Shown here: positions 1 to 9,154 of the stretch, piece after piece
Numbering within the stretch: the first letter of the stretch is position 1
Layout: the number at the start of each line of letters is the position of its first letter
Assembly (NCBI GenBank): GCA_024529925.1
Contig: JAFEUB010001112.1
Span: 51,001 to 115,000, forward strand
Source: Ophthalmolycus amberensis
Taxonomy: Eukaryota > Chordata > Actinopteri > Perciformes > Zoarcidae
DNA length: 64,000 bases
Direction of reading: 5' to 3'
Position numbers and translations under genes: made by a program
The notes under the pieces: model-generated
Databases searched by the model: none
What the model was told of the DNA's origin: nothing
The model's input: the letters and a program-made list of their open reading frames with translations, nothing else

Positions 1-528
1 TTGGCCGAGGAGGCCGATAAGTTTTTTCTGGCGGGCCAACAAAGCTACACGGCCGCGTTGAGGCCGGCCCAAGCCACGGCGTGGCCGGGGGAGACAACGA
101 TCGTCGCCACAGCAGCAGCAGCAGCGAGCCAACGGCGGGGAGCTACCGGCCTGTGCTATTACCATGCAAGGTTTGGGCCACGGGCTACAAAGTGCCGTTC
201 ACCATGCAGTTTCGGCAGGACGGGAAATGCCAGGGCCGGCGCTCAGTGACTTCCATGGGCGTCAGTTGGGAAGGCAGGCTGTTGTTCATCCGGGACGACG
301 TTTCCGGGCGGCGCTTTCTCTGCGACACGGGGGCGCAGAGGAGCCTGCATCGCAGGTGGACATGCTGACGAACGGGCAGGGCCCCCCGCTGGAAGCCGCG
401 AACGGTACCCCCATACGCACTTTTGGGACACGGTGCCTGGAGCTGTGTTTTATGGGGCAGCGTTTCAGCTGGGACTTTGTTACTGCCAAAATTGCCATTC
501 CCCTGCTCGGCGCGGATTTCCTATGCGC
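1..528 (+). pseudogene. Gypsy gag C-terminus and protease start (fragment)
   Basis: Three overlapping frames carry pieces of one polyprotein. The first (1-249) ends gag with the CHCC cluster at about 145-215. The second (81-368) holds the protease active site DTGAQRSL at about 320-345. The third (164-541) holds the remainder, including IPLLGADFL near 495-525. Known CsRn1-type proteases start with this DTGAQ signature, and LLGADFL matches the usual ILG(A/V)DFL protease flap region. The frame changes near 250 and 345 are either a programmed shift plus damage, or two indels. The coding sequence is cut at 528 by the LTR of the nested element and resumes near 9155 with a short loss. The first codon is TTG only because the window starts here. 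Confidence 0.75.
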
Positions 529-3197
529 TGTTGGGAACTAAAGGAGCGTGTTTGGGTTATCAGCATTTAAGAAACTGAATTCTTGACATCAATAGAATTA
601 TTAATGTATGTAACAATTATTAATGATTATTAATAACAACGGGGCACCACCCTGCGAACAGGGACCAATATCATGAATGTCATGGTGCCTTCTGAGAACT
701 AAGACGATATGCAGGTGTGGCGGCATGGGTCAAAGTGGAGGGTTGAGGCAGTGAACTTAGAACATCTGACAAAACCTAGTGAGAACATCTTCTAAGGTGA
801 GAGCAATGTGAGGATTGCTGTATCTGGAGCAGATAGTGTCACACTTCTGGAACAGAGCAGAGACTCACGCGCAGAGACAGGCACTGGAGACGAGATGAGG
901 TGGAAAGCAAGATTCTTTATTAGGCAACAAGCAGTCATCCACCGGAACACAAAACAACTCCAACAGGGAGCGAGCCAAACATCCAAAAACTGTAGCGAGG
1001 CAAACTCACAAATCATAGAAACAAACACGAGCACAAAATGCCAGAACATGGCGCAAACACAGGGAACAACACAGGCAATCTGACAACCAGAACAGGGAAA
1101 GCAGGGGAGTATATGTGTGTGGGGTGATGAGTAGATTGCAGTGTTGGGAACTAAGAGGGGCGTGTTTGGGTTATCAGCATTTAAGAAACTGAATTCTTGA
1201 CATCAATAGAATTATTAATGTATGTAACAATTATTAATGATTATTAATAACAACGGGGCACCACCCTGCGAACAGGGACCAATAACCAAACGATAAAACT
1301 AAGTCTCATAATTAGTGGCCACTCGTAATGTCAATAGTCTGGTGCGACTACACATTCGAAGTGACAGTGAAGGGTTAAGTTCGTACACAAGGCTACTACA
1401 TACAATTTCATTACATATATGCACCAGTAATCACAGACGACTGCTCCTTAAAGTATAACAGAGTTTATTAAATCAAAATAATAAATGATCAAATCAATTA
1501 ATATTGCAACCAACAAACGTTATCATACAATTTTATATGCCTAATACCTAAAGAAAAGAATAAAATGGGTGAGGGTGTATATCAGTGTGTGTGTGTGTGT
1601 GTGTGCGGGTCTGTGGGTGAAAAGGAAGGGGGGGGTCTTACAGCTACTGCTAAAGACTACAAAGATGGCGGCGTCGAGTGACGCGGACAAAAGGGGAGGG
1701 GCCTTAAAGATACTACAGCTAAACTACCACCAGATGGCGGAGTCGAGTGACTCGGACAAAATGGCGGTGAGACTGCTGTATGTAATCACGTGTGCCGAGG
1801 CACACGTGTGTTGTGAGGCGATCGATTGAACGGGGTTACCCAGGGGCAGACTATGTGCGTGTGAGTTAGGGGAGAGACAAGAAAGAGAGCAAAGGTGGGG
1901 GTCATGAATCAAACTTCTGCGTGCGGTCCGCGTTGTAGTGAGAATGGGGATCGCTGGCCGTATCGTACACAAAGTGCCGTTGTCGGTAGAACTGCCGGCA
2001 GTTATGTACGATAGCCGAGATTCCACCCTTCACTCACAGAGCTGATTTAATGAGGAGAGAATACCACACGAAGTGTAATAAAACAAATGAAAATAAATCA
2101 AAAATAAATCCCAAGCAAACAGTCATAGCAGTTAATACACAAATACAGCGGAGCTTCTCTGGTCCGTAATAATTGCGTAAATACCTCCGTATAATGCGAC
2201 AGTGTCTTAACACAAACAGAATACGGGAATGCACCACAGAGCGGATCTTGTGGTCCTCATGGAGTTGCGCAATACCTCGATATCACGCGATAGTAACTTA
2301 AACACACAAAAACACGGGAATATCAACGTATAAATGAATGGCCTGAATTAAACTTAAGTTAATTTAAGCTAAGCTATGCCCAGATGCAATGAATCTTACT
2401 GTGAGACGTTTCCTCGCAGAGGAGAGAGGGGTCCGTTGAAGAATGGCTGAGGTCTCTTCAGAAGAAAAAGGCGGAGGGCTGCTTGCTGGTCGGCGTCGCT
2501 GGTGAGCGGCTGCGGTTCGTCGTGGCGTGGCTCTGGAGCAAACGCAGGTCCGATCTGTACTCGCTGCAGGGAGGACAGTTAACTTCGGATGAGACGGCGT
2601 GTCTGCGCGTCTTACCGGGAATTATCGGTGAAGGATTGAGGCTTAGTCGTCTTTCCTCCTGCCGGTATGTGTGCACAAAAAGAAAAAGGAGCGGAGACGG
2701 GTCTCGTTGGAGGGATCCGTCTCAGCGGGGTAAGGGAGCCTTACTCAAAGTGGAGCACTGTCTGTTTCGTCCAGCGAAATGGCTTGTGACCTGTCAGGGT
2801 TTGAGGAGGGGAGAAGGCCGTTGCTTCCTCGTGGCCTGCGTGGCCAGCGTCGCGCTGGCGGGGAAAGCTGGATCTTCATATGTCCAAGGACGGGTCCCAG
2901 GGCGAAGAGAGCGTTTGCGTGCTCCCTAGCTCGACCGAGGTCGAAGGGAAAAGCTGAATCTTCTGTAGCCGGGACGGAGGTCCGGGGCGAAGAGAGCGAT
3001 TTTAGCTGTGTTGGTGCTTATAAGCGGGCCTCTGCGCACAGCGGGAGGCTGCTTTTCGGCCAATGGAGAGTTGGGGTCAGGTTTGGCCGGAGGCTGGAGG
3101 TGCGGTCATCTCAAGGGGGCAAGGATCAGACTTCAGGTCAGGGAGGAAAGCATGTGAGGAGCTCAGCCAGCCCGGAGGTGGCGCACAGACCCCAACA
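529..3197 (-). repeat. 3' LTR (2669 bp) of the gag-only element
   Basis: It begins TGTTGGGAAC and ends CCCAACA on the plus strand, a perfect 7-bp inverted end pair with TG...CA. A C-rich stretch (G-rich on the coding strand) follows at 3198. Its right part (about 684-2607) repeats at about 7226-9154 with only a few differences. It has an internal duplication: about 140 bp at 529-670 repeat at 1144-1285, both starting TGTTGGGAACTAA. The other LTR has a different sequence at the first position. A (TG)n run lies near 1587. I see no long coding sequence inside. Confidence 0.8.
1662..1767 (+). promoter_or_regulatory. Cluster of three ATGGCGG motifs (YY1-like) in the LTR
   Basis: AAGATGGCGGC at 1662-1672, AGATGGCGG near 1732-1740 and AAAATGGCGG near 1758-1767 fall within about 105 bp. 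They lie in two copies of a repeat whose shared part reads TCGAGTGAC, one base, CGGACAAAA. AAnATGGCGGC is the established YY1 consensus. The same cluster is present in the other LTR (8209-8314), and one motif is kept in the diverged solo LTR near 15342. A role in transcription of the element is inference. Confidence 0.5.
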
Positions 3198-3210
3198 TCC
3201 CCCCTTTGGT
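3198..3210 (-). other. Polypurine tract next to the 3' LTR
   Basis: On the coding (minus) strand ACCAAAGGGGGGA abuts the TGTTGGGG start of the 3' LTR. Position and composition are those of a plus-strand primer for reverse transcription. It fixes the inner boundary of the 529-3197 LTR. Confidence 0.7.
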
Positions 3211-4740
3211 CTGAAGAGCGAGGTGTTGGCTTCGGTCTTTAGAGCAAACCAAGGGCTGGCACGTGCATCCATGTGGTGGGGAAACCTGAAGAGGTGAGAC
3301 AGTCCAAGTATTCCTGAGACCAAAAACAGTGGTTAAAACAGGCAGTGTTCAGTGTTCATAGAGTTCAAGGTTCATAGTGGTCAAGTTCATGGTGTTCAAA
3401 GTTCAGAGTTCATTGGCATCTGGGCAGATGACTAAGGTGGCATCTGGGCAGATGACTTTAACTACTTCTACCTACATCTACTATCATACACAATTCAAAT
3501 CATAGGTGAGCAAAACATTATTCCCAAATAATTCAATCGCTATTATGATGTTGTGATAATCTAGCATTGCGGCATAGTGTCAAAGAAAGTACCACCCCAA
3601 ATAAAACAAAACACAAAAGCGAGAGAAGGAAAGAATAGAAAGACAAGAAGCAGGTGAGGGGCAAACAGTGGTTACTGGTTCCACTCCTAGACAGGACTGG
3701 AGTCCGTCGGCGGAGCAGTCGTAGGTTGGCTACGTGGTGTTATGAATAGGAGGGAATCCAGTTAGTCTGTCGCTTCTGGATCTATTGGTACATGATATGT
3801 GCGTCTATCTCTCTCTAATCGGTAGATTTAGAGCGAGTCCTGTGTCTAAGTTTTAGAATCTATCGATATTGGAGTTGCGTTGCCAAGACTATAGGCCAGA
3901 GGTACCTGTGAGGGTTGCATAACAGTAGTGGTAGCAGATTTACAGATTTCGTGAGCACGGCTAGTGTGATTAGCTCGGCTGGGATTTTCGCTGCTCCAGC
4001 TGTTGACAGCTGGGCCTTCTCAGATGAGGTCCTGGATTAAATCTGACTGCTACGGCCTAGGTTATGTCTTCTTTGGTCACTTCTGGTAGAGTCTATAAAG
4101 CATGCAAAGGGTTGTTTATGAGAGTGGAGCACCAGGTTACAGTCGCAATGGTTTTTCAGGTCATGCAACTGTTCTGGTTAAAGTTGGATGTGTTAGCGGT
4201 TAGTGCATGTCTACAGGGTGAGTTGAAGCATGCAGTTAAACGTTAGTAGTCAATAGTAAGCCGCCATTCTGCCGGTTGGTTTCGACACTGGCGAGATTAG
4301 AATGCACTTCCTGTGAAGTGCATCTCTCTAAGTTTCTGTTGTCAGAGAGCCCACCCCCCTCGCGCTGTTCAAGTGGCGAGGGCGGATATCCCACGTTACC
4401 GCCAGCACTCAGGGAAGCGTCGCGAACGGTTCCACTCTGGAGTGTGTCATGGCGGGCTGGTGATATCTCCCTCCCCCCACCCTCCTAATTAGAGATGGAG
4501 ACGGGTCCCCCCGTGCAAGTCAAGTTCAGTTACCTACGGCACTGGCGACTTGACAGGCCCGGGCGGTGACTCGGCTGAAAGAAGGCGGTGGCTTCGTTGA
4601 ACAAGCTGGAGGTGGATCATGCTGACAGAGCAGGAGAACAAGGCTTAGTTGACAAAAGATCTTACGAGCTTGGGTGCTCGAAAGGGGGCCTCTAAGGTTG
4701 TGGCACCATAGAGGCGAATGCGAAAAGGTGGGGGAACACA
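3211..4740 (-). other. Non-coding interior of the gag-only element
   Basis: I find no recognisable protein here on either strand. Near 3340-3460 there are short direct repeats: several GTTCA/TTCATAG words, and GGCATCTGGGCAGATGACT twice (near 3415 and 3440). The stretch occupies the place where pol and env would be in a complete element. Confidence 0.5.
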
Positions 4741-4861
4741 TGAGGCTCGTTTCTGACCCGGAGTCGGGTAGAGCAAGAGTGTTATGACCCCCCAGTAAGA
4801 CTGAAGAATATGTATAGATATATACATAACGGGCATTGCCTTTGCGAACAAGGTCGCCCAA
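4526..4861 (-). pseudogene. Retroviral-type aspartic protease relic
   Basis: The minus-strand frame contains ALPDSGSETSLM at about 4740-4776, which fits the D(S/T)G active-site motif of retroviral proteases with the hydrophobic residues before it. It lies downstream of gag, as expected for a gag-pro order. The rest of the frame (about 111 codons) does not look like a protease, and no flap or C-terminal motif is visible, so only the N-terminal part survives. This rests on one motif plus position. Confidence 0.45.
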
Positions 4862-4974
4862 GAAGGTTGAAGAACAAGGTGCGAAATTGGGAGTGGTCGT
4901 TTCCGGAAGTGGGCTGAGTTCTCTTCCCCCCCCCTACCACGTCGACTTGGCAGCAGGGGGAAAGGTCACTTGGC

Positions 4975-6516
4975 TTAGTCAGTTGGGCTGCTAGTCAGTG
5001 TTACCTGATGTTGCCCTTGAGGGCGTCTTTCACCCCCCTGGTTCCGTTGGTCCTTCGACCGCCACGGTCGTCTGTTCCTCGGGGGTGACCAGGGCTTGCT
5101 AGGCCAAGGCCTCTCGTCGTCTTCCGACGCTAGGTCGGAGTCGCTCGACTGTTGGATGCCTAAGACGATGGCGGTGTCTTCGTACCGATTTGTCGGCCGA
5201 CCGCGTGTCTCCCATGCAAGTTGCGCGTACTTCCTATTCTCTGGCATGGTGAGGTTACTCGTTCTGCAGTGCATAGTAACATCGTATCTCACGTTGTCGT
5301 GGAGATTGTGCAAGAATAGCGACTTGAAGGCATGGTCTCCTTCTAGACCTGGGGCGTTGCGTCCTTGGAAGTACGCAGATCTCAAACGCCTGAAGTGGTC
5401 TCTCGGAGACTCTAGCCTTTCCTGGGAAATGGCAAAGGCGCCGAGGGTGGCAGAAGCTGGGTCGGTGTACAGGGAGTACTCCTCCCTAAGGGCGTGACAA
5501 AGGGATGAATAGCAGTCGCGGATGCTCGGCTGGAGCGTTTCCATGAAAGCGTGGACGCTTCGCGTTGTGGTTTTCCACACTAGCTTTAGCTTTTCACGCG
5601 ATGAGGGGCGCGATAGGTCGAGGAGGCAGCGATCGATCTCCCTTAGGTAGTCATCGATGCTCGAGTCGTGATTATCGGGATCGAAGCGCTCTACGTCTTT
5701 TGCAAGGGACTCAATCTGTCGAGTACGCAGGCCTCCAAGGTTGATGGGGCCTGGGCCGTCCGAGTCGTCTGAGTCTCCATACTCGCGATGGTGATAACGA
5801 CGATCATCCTCCCTCCCTGAGGGGGATGGGGTCAGTTCTTGTCGCGCTCGTGAACTGCGTGGAGGATTGCGTTCGCCTGAGGTGGGTTTGAAACCACCTG
5901 GGCCGTCTAGGACCTGGTGTTGGTCCTCTCTCCTCCTGGTTGGGGATGTCGCTTTCAAGAAATGCAAGGTGGTTCGGGTCTCGGGGAATGAGGGAGCTGA
6001 GACCAAGAAATGACTGGGCTGAGGGGCTCGATAGGGGGTAGCAGTACCTACCGGGGTTGCTGGAACACCTTGAAGCGCTCTCAGTCTGTCGTTACTCTCT
6101 AATGCCTTAGAGAGTACTAGGTTGGCCTCTCTGAGGTCATTGCGCCGGCTACTATTTTCTGACTGTAGGGCTCTACAGTCACGTGACAACTCCTGAACCT
6201 CTGTTCGGAGTGTCCAGATCTCGCGTTGCTGCTCGTCGCTCTGTGCCCGGGTTCGGGCAGCTTGCAGCTGCATTTTCTGATGATAGGCGTGCAGTATTTT
6301 GCCGATTACGTTCTGAATCAGGCGCTCTCTGTTACCTGCTGAGTTATTTACATAAGCCACCAGCTGCTCTAATTGCTCGTCGCATAGGACAGCAGTGTAT
6401 TTTGCAAAGTACTCTCTTTCTTTTGCTGTGAGTCTGAGGACATCAGCCACCGCATCTCGTAATGCGGTATCTTCTGGAGCTACAGCTCCAGGAATGGGGG
6501 GTTTCTCGTCGCTCAT
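4975..6516 (-). CDS. Gag-like protein of the gag-only LTR element
   Basis: An intact 513-residue reading frame, starting at ATG and beginning MSDEKPPIPG. Residues about 85-150 are rich in Q, E, R and L and look like a coiled coil. Residues about 210-255 are polar and charged (RREDQHQ, REDDRRYHHREYGDSDDSD). Residues about 275-430 resemble a capsid domain of fish LTR elements (FDPDNHDSSIDDYLREIDR, then AYFQGRNAPGLEGDHAFKSL). The C-terminus (about 460-500) is rich in R, P, Q and G with no CCHC knuckle, so nucleic-acid binding would rely on basic residues. It is expected to form the particle that packages the element's RNA. It is the only intact long frame in the element. Exact retroelement family is not settled from sequence alone. 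Confidence 0.75.
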   Translation of the reverse strand: MSDEKPPIPGAVAPEDTALRDAVADVLRLTAKEREYFAKYTAVLCDEQLEQLVAYVNNSAGNRERLIQNVIGKILHAYHQKMQLQAARTRAQSDEQQREIWTLRTEVQELSRDCRALQSENSSRRNDLREANLVLSKALESNDRLRALQGVPATPVGTATPYRAPQPSHFLVSAPSFPETRTTLHFLKATSPTRRREDQHQVLDGPGGFKPTSGERNPPRSSRARQELTPSPSGREDDRRYHHREYGDSDDSDGPGPINLGGLRTRQIESLAKDVERFDPDNHDSSIDDYLREIDRCLLDLSRPSSREKLKLVWKTTTRSVHAFMETLQPSIRDCYSSLCHALREEYSLYTDPASATLGAFAISQERLESPRDHFRRLRSAYFQGRNAPGLEGDHAFKSLFLHNLHDNVRYDVTMHCRTSNLTMPENRKYAQLAWETRGRPTNRYEDTAIVLGIQQSSDSDLASEDDERPWPSKPWSPPRNRRPWRSKDQRNQGGERRPQGQHQVTLTSSPTD

Positions 6517-6819
6517 TCTCTCTAATGAGCGCGGCTCCCAGTGGTTGTTTATTCCCTAGTGTTAGAACGGAAACTGTTAGTGTTTACGGTTCTCAGTGAA
6601 ATGTCTAGTTCTATGACTTACGATTTCTACTGTTGCTGCTCTGAGGTATCACTACTGCTTTGCAGCCAGAGGTGCGAAATGCTAATGTGGTTTAGCACTT
6701 TGGGCCTGTGACAGATGTGTGTAACTTCTTGGAGGGATTTAAGAAAACAAGCAAGGTATTACAAATAAACGATGAAATCTACTACACAGCTGACTGTTAG
6801 TTTCGGAAATGAAACGAAT

Positions 6820-7030
6820 AATTAAACCTGGAAAGGAAATTAAAGTTCAATTAAAATTAAGATTAAAAATCAAAATTAAAAATCAAAAATTAAATGACAA
6901 TAAGAAAAGATTTTGAATATCAAAGCCTACCTATTTTGGGAAATAAGTTTCAGGAATTTGGATCATTCAAAAGAGGAAAAAAAAAAATTTTCGAAAAAAA
7001 TATTTTTGGAAAATTAATTATTCAAAAATA
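6820..7030 (-). other. A/T-rich leader between primer site and gag
   Basis: A run of AATTAAAA/ATCAAAA-type words separates the primer-binding site from the gag start. It has no coding potential and matches the position of a 5' leader or packaging region. A very similar composition is seen in the leader of the retrovirus at about 33960-34120. Confidence 0.4.
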
Positions 7031-7078
7031 ATTATGGATTAATGTGCATATATACTGTAACCAAACTGGAATAACGTA

Positions 7079-7096
7079 GCCTCACACGGGGCACCA
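7079..7096 (-). other. Primer-binding site for elongator tRNA-Met
   Basis: Three bases inside the right LTR, the minus strand reads TGGTGCCCCGTGTGAGGC. As I recall the elongator tRNA-Met(CAT) 3' end (..CCTCACACGGGGCACCA), 17 of 18 positions are complementary. This sets the element's direction as minus and its 5' LTR as the right-hand one. The tRNA sequence is from memory, so the match should be aligned. Confidence 0.75.
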
Positions 7097-7099
7097 TTA

Positions 7100-9154
7100 T
7101 GTTGGGAACTAAAGGAGCGTGTTTGGGATTTCCGAAACTGCAAGTAGTTGGCTCTAATGGACTCAGTAATTTGGCTTTGTAAATTGGCTGGATTGATTGG
7201 TTTTGGTTCGCTTTAAGTAGAATGTCATGGTGCCTTCTGAGAACTAAGACGATATGCAGGTGTGGCGGCATGGGTCAAAGTGGAGGGTTGAGGCAGTGAA
7301 CTTAGAACATCTGACAAAACCTAGTGAGAACATCTTCTAAGGTGAGAGCAATGTGAGGATTGCTGTATCTGGAGCAGATAGTGTCACACTTCTGGAACAG
7401 AGCAGAGACTCACGCGCAGAGACAGGCACTGGAGACGAGATGAGGTGGAAAGCAAGATTCTTTAATAGGCAACAAGCAGTCATCCACCGGAACACAAAAC
7501 AACTCCAACAGGGAGCGAGCCAAACATCCAAAAACTGTAGCGAGGCAAACTCACAAATCATAGAAACAAACACGAGCACAAAATGCCAGAACATGGCGCA
7601 AACACAGGGAACAACACAGGCAATCTGACAACCAGAACAGGGAAAGCAGGGGAGTATATGTGTGTGGGGTGATGAGTAGATTGCAGTGTTGGGAACTAAG
7701 AGGGGCGTGTTTGGGTTATCAGCATTTAAGAAACTGAATTCTTGACATCAATAGAATTATTAATGTATGTAACAATTATTAATGATTATTAATAACAACG
7801 GGGCACCACCCTGCGAACAGGGACCAATAACCAAACGATAAAACTAAGTCTCATAATTAGTGGCCACTCGTAATGTCAATAGTCGGGTGCGACTACACAT
7901 TCGAAGTGACAGTGAAGGGTTAAGTTCGTACACAAGGCTACTACATACAATTTCATTACATATATGCACCAGTAATCACAGACGACTGCTCCTTAAAGTA
8001 TAACAGAGTTTATTAAATCAAAATAATAAATGATCAAATCAATTAATATTGCAACCAACAAACGTTATCATACAATTTTATATGCCTAATACCTAAAGAA
8101 AAGAATAAAATGGGTGAGGGTGTATATCAGTGTGTGTGTGTGTGTGTGTGTGCGGGTCTGTGGGTGAAAAGGAAGGGGGGGGTCTTACAGCTACTGCTAA
8201 AGACTACAAAGATGGCGGCGTCGAGTGACGCGGACAAAAGGGGAGGGGCCTTAAAGATACTACAGCTAAACTACCACCAGATGGCGGAGTCGAGTGACTC
8301 GGACAAAATGGCGGTGAGACTGCTGTATGTAATCACGTGTGCCGAGGCACACGTGTGTTGTGAGGCGATCGATTGAACGGGGTTACCCAGGGGCAGACTA
8401 TGTGCGTGTGAGTTAGGGGAGAGACAAGAAAGAGAGCAAAGGTGGGGGTCATGAATCAAACTTCTGCGTGCGGTCCGCGTTGTAGTGAGAATGGGGATCG
8501 CTGGCCGTATCGTACACAAAGTGCCGTTGTCGGTAGAACTGCCGGCAGTTATGTACGATAGCCGAGATTCCACCCTTCACTCACAGAGCTGATTTAATGA
8601 GGAGAGAATACCACACGAAGTGTAATAAAACAAATGAAAATAAATCAAAAATAAATCCCAAGCAAACAGTCATAGCAGTTAATACACAAATACAGCGGAG
8701 CTTCTCTGGTCCGTAATAATTGCGTAAATACCTCCGTATAATGCGACAGTGTCTTAACACAAACAGAATACGGGAATGCACCACAGAGCGGATCTTGTGG
8801 TCCTCATGGAGTTGCGCAATACCTCGATATCACGCGACAGTAACTTAAACACACAAAAACACGGGAATATCAACGTATAAATGAATGGCCTGAATTAAAC
8901 TTAAGTTAATTTAAGCTAAGCTATGCCCAGATGCAATGAATCTTACTGTGAGACGTTTCCTCGCAGAGGAGAGAGGGGTCCGTTGAAGAATGGCTGAGGT
9001 CTCTTCAGAAGAAAAAGGCGGAGGGCTGCTTGCTGGTCGGCGTCGCTGGTGAGCGGCTGCGGTTCGTCGTGGCGTGGCTCTGGCGCAAACGCAGGTCCGA
9101 TCTGTACTCGCTGCAGGGAGGACAGTTAACTTCGGATGAGACGGCGTGTCTGCG
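7100..9154 (-). repeat. 5' LTR of the gag-only element, truncated
   Basis: It starts TGTTGGGAAC on the plus strand next to the primer site and matches the other LTR from about 7226 onward. It stops near 9154, where Gypsy coding sequence begins directly. About 590 bp present in the left LTR (2608-3197) are missing, along with roughly 15 bp of Gypsy. The simplest explanation is one deletion across the LTR/Gypsy junction. Bases 7128-7222 differ from the left LTR. The lost part is the start of U3, so this copy may lack its promoter upstream region. Confidence 0.75.

Larger units (their letters stand above)
529..9154 (-). mobile_element. Nested gag-only LTR retroelement, young, right LTR truncated
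   Basis: A minus-strand LTR element sits inside the Gypsy protease region. In its own direction it reads: 5' LTR (7100-9154, distal part missing), primer-binding site (7079-7096), A-rich leader, gag (4975-6516), protease relic (about 4740-4860), non-coding interior, polypurine tract (3198-3210) and 3' LTR (529-3197). No reverse transcriptase, integrase or env is visible, so it would depend on enzymes from elsewhere. The LTRs are almost identical: I count about five substitutions and a 2-bp difference in a TG run over some 1.9 kb, so insertion was recent. A solo LTR of the same family lies at 14793-16963. Confidence 0.85.

Noticed and set aside
808..1083. 91-codon frame repeated at 7353-7628
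   Set aside because: It is LTR sequence; the repetition comes from the two LTRs and not from gene duplication. The opposite frame is a shadow as well.
1235..1290. GCGAACAGGGAC in the LTR as a tRNA-Lys primer site
   Set aside because: It resembles part of the lentiviral primer site but lies inside the LTR, on the wrong strand for this element and without the TGG start; the true site is at 7079-7096.
9030..9150. N-terminal 40 codons of the long pol frame as part of the Gypsy protein
   Set aside because: These bases belong to the LTR of the nested element; the frame is open across the junction by chance.
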